A DNA stretch of 64,000 nucleotides from Hesseltinella vesiculosa (Eukaryota; Mucoromycota; Mucoromycetes; Mucorales; Cunninghamellaceae). The notes beneath the pieces were generated by a model. It did not search any database. It was not told the DNA's origin and worked only from the letters and a program-made list of their open reading frames with translations. The DNA is taken from the NCBI GenBank assembly GCA_002104935.1, contig MCGT01000026.1:1-64000 (forward strand), written 5' to 3'. How positions within the stretch are numbered: the first letter of the stretch is position 1; the number at the start of each line of letters is the position of its first letter. Shown here piece by piece: positions 25,645-34,972 of the stretch. Made by a program: the position numbers and the translations under genes.

Positions 25645-25810
25645 GACAACGGCCCTGGGGGTCCCCCGGCGAAAAAGGTATATGGAGACAGTGTGAAATA
25701 TTGCGCAGTTCTCACCCACCATCATTGTTCTTGGATTTACACAACTAGACAAAATTCGCATCCGTCCAATCACTCAAAAATGCTGCGCAGCATTTTCTTT
25801 TTTTTTTCTC
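25645..25810 (-). repeat. Dispersed repeat family, copy F (inverted, diverged)
   Basis: Reading the minus strand, CTGCGCAGCATTTTTGA, then a GGAC-GGATG-GAATTTTG block, AATGATGGTG and GGGGACCCCCAGG line up in order with CTGCGCAGCACTTTTGA, GATCGATGTGGTATTTTG, CATGATGATG and GGGTCCCCAGG of copy B. On the plus strand it shares CAATCACTCAAAAATGCTG with copy G. Confidence 0.55.
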
Positions 25811-26160
25811 AAACGAAGAAAAAGACAGAGCCTTCGATTCCTGGCTGGTGCACACAGGGCTATTGCTAATCAGCGAATATGAAGCAGCTCTCTATGGTAC
25901 CCATGGACGATACATTATCATGGATACCTCCACCATCCACGCCAGCGACAGCATCTGGTCCGTGATTATGAGCTGTGGCTTCAAACCAACGGCAAAGAAC
26001 AAGGCAGATGTGCGCTGACCGCCGTCGGTTGCGCCTAGGGTTCCCTTCCCTTTTTTGACAGTTGCTCGAGCAAGGATGCTCAAGTGTCCCCACCCATTTT
26101 TATTTTAAGAAAAATAAACAAAGGCTATCTTTTAAAAAAAATAGGTTCTTGTTTGGGTTT

Positions 26161-26224
26161 GGAGACAGGTTTGCGTGAGTTGGTGACAGGTTTGCGGGAA
26201 TCGGAGATGAGGTTTGCGTGGTGG
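26161..26224 (+). repeat. Three-copy 21-bp tandem repeat
   Basis: Three consecutive units start at 26161, 26182 and 26203, with the core GACAGGTTTGCG (third copy GATGAGGTTTGCG). The period of exactly 21 bp would encode a 7-residue repeat (TGLREL-like), but the surrounding frame is short. Confidence 0.7.
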
Positions 26225-26735
26225 GGAAGCGTCAGCGCGCCAATCAATCACTATCAATCAATCAGTCCCCCCTTTTTTTAAGCTCTGCATTTTCGGGCAA
26301 GTTTTTGTTTTCTTCCTTCCATTCACATCCGCATAGCTGTTCCCGGCTAGTGCTATCATCCTTTTTTATTTATCTCTTTTTTGCGAATTCCTCTTCTCTC
26401 CCACACTCACACCCGCAACATCATTATGATTATTAGCCGTGATCAAGCGCTTTGCATCTTTTGCAGCCTTCCGACAACAGCGAAAGCATCAAAGATGCAA
26501 AGACAAGATTCTCTGGAGGTAACGAAAAAGACCTTTTTTTTTTTTTTTTTTTCGCTAGACGAATTATTACAATTTATACTCAAAAAATGGCAGGAATTCA
26601 AGAACACATCCGTATGTTAAAGAAATCATACGCGGTTGTCGACTACAGTAGAAAGAGACTTGGTGCTGATGCATCGTCAAGGAAATCGTCTTTGGATGCC
26701 ATGGTCCAAATCGAAATCTCGATTATTGGCTAGTC

Positions 26736-27090
26736 ATGTGTATACTTCACGGAAGCAAGGCGGATAGGGAACTCCTGCAACGTGACTTAAAGACAGTCCG
26801 ACCTCCTACCGTCACTGATTTATTAGGAAACTTCCAGGGTAAACAAAAGTCTCCAAGGTCATTTTTAGTTTTGTGCAACTCACTTTTTTCTTTTTTTTAC
26901 GCGTGTGCCATTTTTAGAGAAACTGTCAAAAACCCAAAACAGCAGACGTGGTATTGTTCTCGTCGTACTTGACTTTGCTGGTTTAACAAAAGCCCCAGAA
27001 AAGATCAAGTATACCATTGTCGACGATAGCCCTTGTCGTGTAGATGTCAACCCTTTTCCCACGTGTTGTATTTCTGACTGCAAAACGTAA
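26736..27090 (+). CDS. Orphan two-exon ORF, 91 aa
   Basis: Not recognised. Exon 26736-26838 joins 26918-27090 through an 79-nt GT-AG intron (GTAAAC donor, TTTTTAG acceptor). The product is basic and soluble, with a hydrophobic strand RGIVLVVLDFAGL and a Cys-containing end, CCISDCKT. The last codons and the stop lie inside the 60-bp repeat word that also forms the arms of the element at 27658-28301. An open 48-codon frame (MAGIQEHIRMLKK...) sits just upstream at 26588-26733. This could be a decaying element-encoded gene or chance. Confidence 0.3.
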
Positions 27091-27126
27091 ATATGGCACC
27101 TTTATTGATGGTATGTTCTTGCATAT

Positions 27127-27484
27127 GTGTTCATGATGCAACAGCAGAGCATCATGGGCCTCGAATACTACGATGATGCATCGATTCAGCAAATAGGCAA
27201 GGTGGCATTGAAAACCTTCAGTGCGGAGTTCGATGAATCGAACAAGGCGGCAGAGCAAATGATAGCAATTTGCGATGGAATGAAATCACAATTTGGCAAG
27301 ATCATCCGGCACAACGATATCAAGACTGATACCTTCAACGTCAGAACCTGTTGACCTCGGAACAATCCGTGACCCCAGTGGAGCAAGCCTATCTTGATAT
27401 GCCAAGCGAAGATCTTTTATTTGTTCCGAGCCAATTCAACCGGACATTTCGAATGGGCAAACGCCTACGATGGTGGCCTTAGGC
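27127..27484 (+). pseudogene. Orphan ORF with apparent frameshift
   Basis: One frame (27127-27354) reads MQQQSIMGLEYYDDASIQ and a helical AEQMIAICDGMKSQFGK stretch, with natural-looking composition. It stops at 27352-27354, but a shifted frame continues from about 27340 as NLLTSEQSVTPVEQAYLDMP and on to a stop near 27482. A 1-base shift or an unseen intron would join them. No family recognised. Confidence 0.3.
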
Positions 27485-27657
27485 AAGGACTTTTTGGGAG
27501 ATACAGATCCCACATCACCTTGCAAGCAGCATTCTCAAAAAACACGTTGTAATGAGCCACCCCACAATCATTATACCTTCTCTTAATTTCTCTTCCTTTG
27601 ATTACCCGGCCTAAAAAAATACTTTTTCTTAATTTCTATATTCCTTTGATTACCTGG

Positions 27658-28301
27658 TGTTGTGATTCTGACTGCTTAACGTAATAATGGCACCTTTATT
27701 CATGATAAAAATAATAATGAGTATTTAAGACAAAGTGAAGAGATATTGAACAAACAACCTACCGAAACTCTTCGGTGCTTAACCTTCAAAATAAAAGAGC
27801 AGTAGAAAAAAAAGTAAAGAAAAGAAGTTGCAAAAAAAAGGGAAAGGGAATGGGCGGCGATCAAAAAAAAAAGGCGACTTGAACACTGGCCTAAAAAAAT
27901 ACCTTCTCTTTTAGCCATCAAATATCCAAATAAAGATCCTTTTCTCCCTCTCATCTTTGCGTTTGCATTCTCATCCTTTCAACGTGATGGAATAAAGTAT
28001 GCGCATGCAATGTCAGCGACTGGTACAAGTGCCTGCGAAGCCAGTTTAGTGCATGTTTGCCAGCCTGCCCGTTCTTCCCTGTGCTGTTTGGATTCATTTA
28101 GAGCAATTTTGCACTGTGATTCTTGAACAGATCGCCAGCGGGGTTTAAACCAAGGCTCACTCCTCTTCCCTCCCTTTTTTTACTTTACTTGTTTTATAGG
28201 TTGATTTGTCCACTTTCTTTGCCTTGTTTAAAAAATACCCATCATAACTTTATCCTGAATAAAGGTGTCAAATTTCACGTTTAGCAGTCAGAAACACAAC
28301 A
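27658..28301. mobile_element. 644-bp element with imperfect terminal inverted repeats
   Basis: The left end reads TGTTGTGATTCTGACTGC followed by TTAACGT, ATGG and CACCTTTATTCATGAT. The right end, read on the minus strand from 28301, gives TGTTGTGTTTCTGACTGC, TAAACGT and GACACCTTTATTCAGGAT: about 50 bp of imperfect inverted repeat. CTGG flanks both sides (27654-27657 and 28302-28305), a possible 4-bp target duplication. The interior has no coding capacity, as expected for a MITE-like element. A third copy of the end word lies at 27064-27110. Confidence 0.6.
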
Positions 28302-28329
28302 CTGGGGAATCGGAGGGAGTCCAAAGGAA

Positions 28330-28432
28330 GCTGAGCACAAGTTGGCTGGGCGACTTTCATCTTCCCAATCACTCAAAAATGCTGTGCATTTTTTTTTCGA
28401 ATTCAAAAGGGAATTTGGATGCCATATTCCCT
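28330..28432 (-). repeat. Dispersed repeat family, copy G (inverted)
   Basis: On the minus strand, ATATGGCATCCAAAT, GAATTCGAAAAAAAAA, a GCACAGCATTTTTGA block, and GTCGCCCAGCCAACTT follow the same order as in copy A (AATGGCAATCC, CATTTCGAAAAAAAA, GGTCGCCCAGCCAACTT). It starts 28 bp from the inverted-repeat element, suggesting a nested insertion hotspot. Confidence 0.6.
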
Positions 28433-28657
28433 GGTATATATTTAAAAAATCACCCAAGTCAACCAGTGTGCCCTCCCCCAAGGAAAACGGAGACGCATCT
28501 GGAACTGCGCCAAAGGATGGGAAACAGAGACTCGTCCCCTCTTAGGACTGTTGGCGATCATTCATGCATTAAATAATAAGCTTTATTGCTTGTGGATGAT
28601 GAAGTTATAAAAATCTAGTATGTCTATAATAGAGAATGCAAAAAACAATGATGATAT

Positions 28658-31600
28658 CTAATCGCTGTCGGTGTCAGGTTCACGGACACCTGTAGATAAA
28701 AATTGTAGGTGGCGCAAGCGACGGCGTTCTTCACGAGCTTTGAGTTCATTACGGGTCTTCTTCTTCTTCTTGGCCATCTTGGTCTTGATCTTGGCTTCAT
28801 CGATCTTCTTGTCGTCTTCGACCACAGCCGAGTCACCTTCACACTTCAAGTGACCAGCTTCCATCAGCCACGATTCAGGACAGAGTGAGCCCACAAATTC
28901 TTGGGAGTGAGAAATCATCACCACAGCTCCTTCCCATTTCTTAATGGCGTTGGCCAGCCCACCGATAGCATCTCGGTCCAAGAAATTGGTAGGTTCGTCC
29001 ATGATCAATACGTGACAGCAAGACCACATGGCACCGGCAATGACAACTATAACTCGACGTCAGGTCCTTTCCTCACTTTTTTTTTTTTTTTTTTTTACCT
29101 TTAACTTTTTGACCACCAGACAGCTCACTGATCTTGCTGTATTGAGCAATGTCGGCATCCAAGCCAATGTCTATGTGAGAAAAGAAAAAGAGTTAAATAA
29201 CTGCAGCCATTGTCTGTTCCTCAGGTCTACCTTGGAAGTGCTGTCGGAGATCAGGCACAGCCAAGTCACGATACATGAGACCTTCACGCGAAGCTTCCTT
29301 GTCATCAAATTGTTGCACCAGCTTTTGGAAGCCAAGGTCGAGCAGCTTTTCACGAGTGAACCAAGAGTTGTTTTTGTGACGCAAGTTGCGCCATTTGATT
29401 TCGTATTGGAAGGTTTTCTTGTACTTGGCACGACCCAGCAGAGCCTAAAGAAAATACATGTGGTTAGCTATCTTGTCTAGTCATTTCTCTCTCTCTCCCT
29501 CTACTTTCTTGTACTTGCCTCGATTTGTCGCTTGTCACCTTCAGCCACTTCAATGTAGGAATCCATACGGGCTTGTTCATCGGCGCTCCATTGACGAGTT
29601 TCTTTTTCCAAGACTTCCTTATCTTCACCAGTGGCATAGCGCCATTGCAGATAATCCATGGGGGTCTTTTCCATGTGCTGTTCCAAATGGTGGAAGGCAT
29701 GTTGGGCAATGTAGCCGATGCGTAGGGCAGGATGGCGCCAAACGGAGCCAGTTTGGGCAGTGACTTCGCCGGTTAGCAGCTTGATCAAAGTGGACTTGCC
29801 AGCACCGTTTTGACCAAGAACAGCAACGCGCGAGGACAGCGAAAGGGCACACGAGGCATTGTGCAAAGTGATCTTGTCAGTGCCGGGGTACGAAAAGGTA
29901 CAGTCAGACATTTTCAAGATCGCCTTGGTGCGACTGCGCACGCCTTGCAGGACAGTTGGCTTGGGGAATGAGAATTCAACCGTCGAAGCTTCAAGGGTAT
30001 AATAGGTTTTGGCGGCAGGGTGCTTGGCCACAAATCTGGTTGAAAAAAAAAAAAAAAAGGATGAGTGAGTCTGCTTTTTGTCGCTTCCAAAGCACTTGCT
30101 GGGAAAGGTTGCCGTGGTAAAGACGCAGCTTCTTCTTTTCGTAGTGCAAGATTTGAGTGCACACAGCATCCAAAAAGCCAGAGTCGTGAGAGATAATAAG
30201 ACAGGTGACTTGGGTGTTGCTCACGAGGTAATCGGCGAGCCATTTGACATTTTCCACATCCAAATGGTTCGTAGGTTCGTCGAGCAACAGGATGTCGGCC
30301 TTGGAGATCATGGCACGGGCCAGTTCGACTTTCATTTTCCAACCACCGGACAGGGTGTTCACAGGCACAGCCATACGGGCGTCATCAAAGCCATAAGCAG
30401 CAAGGGTGTCGACGATTTCCGAGCGTTCAACGTGCTTGAGCAATGGGTCGTTGGCGATGTAGTTGACGACGCTGGATTCCAGGTCGTCACGCTGGGCGGT
30501 GTAATCGACCATGGCGGTGCGGACTTGGTCTTGGGTGGGGAAGCCTTCAACCTTTCCTTGGTGGATGGACCGCAGCAGGGTGGATTTACCGGCACCGTTG
30601 TGGCCACAGATACCATAGCGTTGGCCACGATGAAGCTTGAGTTTGGTGTGGTTGAGCAACATGCGGGTACCATAGGCCAAACTGAAGTCATCGACACAGC
30701 ACAGTTCTTCGCCGTCTTGATGATCAAAAGCATCTTCTTCGCCTTCATCGCCAGAACGCTCTTTCCACATCTTGTGCAGTTCATCCACCACGGCTTGCAC
30801 GACCTTGGGCACATCAGGCTCGAGCAAAAAGGTGCGGAGGTAGATGTCCAAGGTCTTGGTCCAGGTGTCAACGACAAAGACTTCTTGGCGGACAAGGTCG
30901 GCGGCACACACAGACACAAAGTCGATGACTGGATTGAAGAACGAGTCGAGGAAGAATTGTACGGTTTTGACTTGGGCCTTGCAGACGGAGCTAACTTGGT
31001 CCAGAGACAGCAGGGATGACGTGTTGCCTTGGACATTGTTGGCTTCATCCCCTTCCAGATGACCACCGGCAGCTTCCAGGGTTTGGCGAGCTTGTTCACC
31101 CAGAGCTCGGATTTCAGGAAAGGCGGCGCCAGTAGCTTGATGTTCGACACCAGGGTAAAGTTGGGGCAAGAACTGGGCAGCCGTGCGGGGATCGCGCACC
31201 AGCTTACACAAGTTGTCGACGATGATGACGGTTTGACGGAGGAGAAGGGTCGAGCGTTCGTTCAAAGCACGGACCAACAATGGTACCATAATGGCAAGTG
31301 TGGGGCCGTTGACTTCGGCGACAAAGGTGGTACTGGAGGCGTCGGAAAAAAAAGGGGGGGGGTGTGAGTAAAGAGAGACAGATGGGCAATATTGCCTCGC
31401 TCAACCATCTGCTGGACCCTCTTGACAACTTACCCAGCCAGTTTTTCAATAGTGGCAGGAACATGGGTGGGATCGGCCATACAGATAACGAGATCCTTGA
31501 TGTGCTTTTCGATATCGGGATTGCCGCCGATTTTGCATACGGCGCGCATGGTGCGATCGGCTTCCGTTGCGACTTCCTTCTTCGTATCGGCCAAGCAGTT

Positions 31601-32203
31601 GGACACAATGGGGATGAGTTCAGGGAGCTTATCACCGACTTGATCACCGGCTCGCTCGGTGAAGCGTTTCAGTAGCTTCAGAGCGCCAATCTTGGTTTGC
31701 CATTTTTTGGAGACGTTGGTGGGGATGGGCGAGGACATCGAGCCGTTTTCGTAGACGAGTTTGGTACCCATGCCTTGATACAAGTAAGGGAGCAAGATAC
31801 CGGCAGCTTCAGGAGGACAATGGTCAATCAAGCTACGACAGGCCATTTCAGCAGCTTCTTGGACCACAGCGCCCTTGTCGGCAAGTAGATCCATGAACAA
31901 GGGCAGATATTGCAACATGACGGGTACAATGGGTTCTTTGATGTCCGAAGCAAGAGCATTGAATCCGAGCAAACCACTTTCTCTTTCCATTCCAGACTTT
32001 TTGTTCTTGGTGCTTGTTTCCAAACGCTGCAAGATGGCATGGTGCTTGAGCATGATCAAACCTCGTTTCTTGACCAGATCAGCAAGAGCATGGGCTGCAG
32101 CATCTACTTCTTCAGTAGTAGGGGCCTTGTTGATTTGTTCAAAAAGAACATTGACCTCTGCAGCAATATCTTCGATGGGCATAACAGACAATGTGGAAGA
32201 CAA
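28658..32203 (-). CDS. elf1: ABC-F ATPase of the eEF3 group, closest to Elf1/New1
   Basis: Ribosome-associated tandem ABC ATPase. Six exons: 32203-31434, 31332-30100, 30035-29519, 29444-29231, 29170-29099, 29046-28658; 1064 aa. The HEAT-repeat N-domain is followed by ABC1 (Walker A GHNGAGKST near 500; LSGGWKMKVELARAM; LLLDEPTNHLD) and ABC2 (GQNGAGKST near 742; LSGGQKVKVVIAGAM; IMDEPTNFLD). A chromodomain-like insert (about 850-900) sits inside ABC2. The HEAT segment ALNERSTLLLRQTVIIVDNL and the KWRN insert resemble Elf1/New1 more than eEF3 itself. The C-terminus is Lys/Arg-rich, then acidic. No Gln/Asn-rich prion domain is present. Two introns (30036-30099, 29445-29518) need GCAAGT donors. 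Calling it eEF3 would be the main alternative. Confidence 0.85.
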
Positions 32204-32656
32204 AAAAAAGGGGAAGATAAGGAGAAAGGAAAAAGAAGGATAAAAAAAAAAAAAAAAAGGGGCGGGCTTGAAAAAAAAAGTGAAGCAACGCCACTCGATG
32301 TCTCAATGTTGAATCCATCCAATCACCATTTGTCGACCGAGACCAGTAGTGCAAGCCAACAAATCAACGTGGACATTTGTGCCTCACAGTGAAACTGCAT
32401 GATTTTGTCAGATAAAAAGATCAGGTGTAAGTTTTCAAATCACTCAATTTTTGGACATGTTGCTTCTTTGGCATGACTCTTTCAGGTGACAGGCTCAGTG
32501 GTAAAGAAAAAAAAGAGGCATTCTTTTTTTTTTGGGACCTTTTTTGGTCACATGTTCATGCTCATCACTCAGGAAAAAAATTGTGTTGGCCATCCTTTTG
32601 CCCTTTTTTCTTTCTCGTTCTTTTCTATTTTTGAGTGTTCTTTTATCTTTTATCGA
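32204..32656. promoter_or_regulatory. Divergent promoter region elf1/SRPBCC-like gene
   Basis: 453 bp between divergent starts. It contains an A16 run near 32243 and several T-runs. No other gene seen; an in-frame extension of the downstream ORF upstream of 32657 looks like promoter sequence (F- and K-rich from T- and A-runs). Confidence 0.5.
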
Positions 32657-33508
32657 ATGGCTTCCATGTTGACGCAAACAGCTATAGCATTGTTAATAGT
32701 GCCGTGTATTCCCGTGTTGATCTACGTGATTGGCATCTTGATTCCAGAAAGCCACTTTGTTTGTCGCACCATGACATACAAGACCAAACCTCGCCACCTT
32801 TGGGAGCTTCTCACCAATGTTCATGATTATCCAACCTGGCAAAGTAAACTGGACAAAGTGGTGGTTGACAGTGTGGTCAGTGAGACGCCAGACGAAGGGC
32901 GCCGAGTCATCTTTGTCGAGCATTCCAAACGCAATCGACGCACCGTGATGCAGCATATTGAACAGCAGCCCTACAAAACCATGTTACGAGTCCTTGAGGA
33001 GCGTATCACCACAGCCGTCAGCCTACGCTCGCCCGTCCCTACCCGACCCCATGTCCCTACCTTTACCGGCTCATGGACGTTTGAGCTGACGTACCCACAG
33101 CAGGGCGACCGAGCCAGTTCGGCTGCCTTCTCGCCGGAGGAGGAAACCTTGATTCAACTTAAGATCACCGAACAAGGCGTGGTCAAGAAACCATTGGTGC
33201 GCTTGTCCAACCTGCTGCTTTTTGGTTTCCACCGCCGCATTGATCGCTTCATGAAAGATCTGGAGCGATGCTTGGAACAGTCATCCACCTCCAAAGACAA
33301 AGTACAGCTGCAGGCTGGAGAAAGCACAGCAGACGATCATCCAATCGAGACACCTGACACAACGGACGATCACACGACGCCTACCATGACCAGCTCAACT
33401 GTCAATGACACGTTGGTTGCGTCACAGTCAGCCTCGGCTTTTTTATCACCTCGCTCGCTGGACAAAGACTGGGACCTCGTCAGTGAAATCTATGAACGTC
33501 AAACCTAG
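32657..33508 (+). CDS. Membrane-anchored START/SRPBCC-like protein
   Basis: Intronless gene for 283 aa. One N-terminal membrane segment (about 6-27, ALLIVPCIPVLIYVIGILI) is followed by a roughly 180-residue domain beginning TYKTKPRHLWELLTNVHDYP, the usual opening of SRPBCC/polyketide-cyclase folds that bind hydrophobic ligands (helix-grip). The domain ends in a long helix, HRRIDRFMKDLERCL. A Ser/Thr/Asp-rich tail follows. The start at 32657 was chosen because it directly precedes the membrane segment; the frame is open further upstream. The ligand is unknown. It is convergent with RTC4, 88 bp apart. Confidence 0.7.
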   Translation: MASMLTQTAIALLIVPCIPVLIYVIGILIPESHFVCRTMTYKTKPRHLWELLTNVHDYPTWQSKLDKVVVDSVVSETPDEGRRVIFVEHSKRNRRTVMQHIEQQPYKTMLRVLEERITTAVSLRSPVPTRPHVPTFTGSWTFELTYPQQGDRASSAAFSPEEETLIQLKITEQGVVKKPLVRLSNLLLFGFHRRIDRFMKDLERCLEQSSTSKDKVQLQAGESTADDHPIETPDTTDDHTTPTMTSSTVNDTLVASQSASAFLSPRSLDKDWDLVSEIYERQT

Positions 33509-33596
33509 CATACCGGTTCTTTCCAATCATACCCCCCCTCTCACCTCTTTCTCAGGAATGGTTTAATTTATTGTTCCAGTAAAAAAAAAGGGGTAC

Positions 33597-34831
33597 CTAT
33601 TCATCTTCTTGAGAAGTCATAGATTGGATATCATCATCGTCAGAGTTATCTTCGTCAGAAGCAGAGTGGAGATCGTCAGTAGCAGCATCTTGGAAAGGGT
33701 ACATGTAGCCACCAAATTCGCGGCTTTTTTCCATGACCACCAAGGCTTGCGAAAACGTGAGTTTCTTGTCTTGCTGAATGAGTCGCACGCCCGCTTCCGG
33801 TACAAGCACTTGTTGGAGATATTCCGTCAATTGCTGAGGGTGAGCTTTTTCCTTGGTCAAAAAGTCAGTTTCTTTTAAAAACATTTGCTGAAGCACCTTG
33901 AGCATTTCAGACGAGCCTTGAGGTCCATAGTAACCAGGCTAAGAAAAAAAAAAAGTACAGATCACTCAGCAAGTTTTTCTTGTCTTGTCTTTTTTTTTTT
34001 TTACCATGGATTCATCAAACCTAGACATTAGGTTGTCGACCTTGCGTGTCTTGTGCTTGCCTTGGGTTTGATAGAGATGGATGATCTTGTCTTTAAAGGG
34101 ACTGGGAATGCGGTTATCGATGATTTTTTCAAGGTCTGATCTTAGCGCACGGACACGTGCCGCCACTGTGGTAAAGTCCAGGTGCAAAGGGTAGCCACGT
34201 TTTTGACCCAATGGCTTGATAACGAGTTCCAGCTGGTGCAGTTGACAGAATGCAAAGCGGTCAGAATGGTGTACTGTGCGTTTTTCCATCACACTGCCGT
34301 ATTTTTCATTCTGTAGTTTGGTATGTGCTGCGTCTGCTGCTTGGATTTTGTCGAGGGCAGTTTGGATCGAGGATGGTACAGCTGGCCGGCTCGCAGTGTT
34401 GAGATCTTCACCACAGTATGGACAAGTCACAGTCGAGATCTCGGTGTCGGATGACTTGGCTGGAGAATGAAAAAAAAAAGGGATGAGCTGTGCCGGTTCT
34501 TCGTGTTTGTTTTACATTGGATACGAGCGTGCATCTCGGCAGTCTCGGTGGATTGGGTGGGGCGATGTGTAGTTAGTTTCTTTGGCTTGGTGGGAAGCTT
34601 TTCTTTTGGACGGTAGGAAGGTTTATATCGTTTAGGCTCGGCATCGGCAGACAAGAGATCAGCAAAGAGCGAGTTGGCAGGCTTGCTGAGGGTCGGCGGC
34701 GGTCGTTTTGTCGCCTTTCCAGACTGGAGTGTGGCCGTAGATACGTTGGCATTGCGTTGTTTCGATTTACTAGAGAGATTGAATTCCTTGTCACCAGTGT
34801 CATGTTTGTCTCGATAGTGTCGATTATACAT
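33597..34831 (-). CDS. RTC4: Rtc4-like protein (restriction of telomere capping 4)
   Basis: Exons 34831-34516, 34459-34005, 33938-33597; 370 aa, close to yeast Rtc4 (401). The N-terminal third is basic and disordered (TKRPPPTLSK, PKRYKPSYRPKEK). A single CPYCGEDL zinc-ribbon-like CxxC follows, then the helical Rtc4 domain with its PGYYGPQGS signature at the last splice junction. The C-terminus is very acidic (DEDNSDDDD). In yeast, loss of RTC4 alters the phenotype of a telomere-capping mutant; the molecular role is not settled. The 141-bp gap to NCBP1 implies a shared promoter. Confidence 0.83.
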
Positions 34832-34972
34832 GGTGCATAGGATTCGCGACAAGAATGGATTCTCAGAAACGCCGCAGAAAAGAAAAAAAAACAACACCCG
34901 TTCCGCCTTTTTGTTTATTTTATTTTATTTTTTTCTTCGCTTACTTTTTCGCATTCTTTTTCATTTTTAAGC
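34832..34972. promoter_or_regulatory. Bidirectional promoter RTC4/NCBP1
   Basis: Only 141 bp separate the two divergent start codons. The region is A/T rich with TTTTATTTTATTTT near 34918. Both core promoters must overlap here. Confidence 0.6.

Larger units (their letters stand above)
24931..26160. other. Intergenic, repeat-bearing
   Basis: Upstream region of MCM5 and beyond. Apart from the GCGCG element and repeat copy F it holds only short, composition-poor frames. No gene is supported. Confidence 0.5.

Noticed and set aside
30078..31019. 313-codon plus-strand ORF opposite elf1
   Set aside because: Antisense shadow of a codon-biased gene (rich in V, G, H, D); the minus strand encodes clear ABC motifs.
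32486..32656. N-terminal extension of the SRPBCC-like protein
   Set aside because: Extra residues are K- and F-runs from homopolymers; the ATG at 32657 sits just before a clean membrane anchor.
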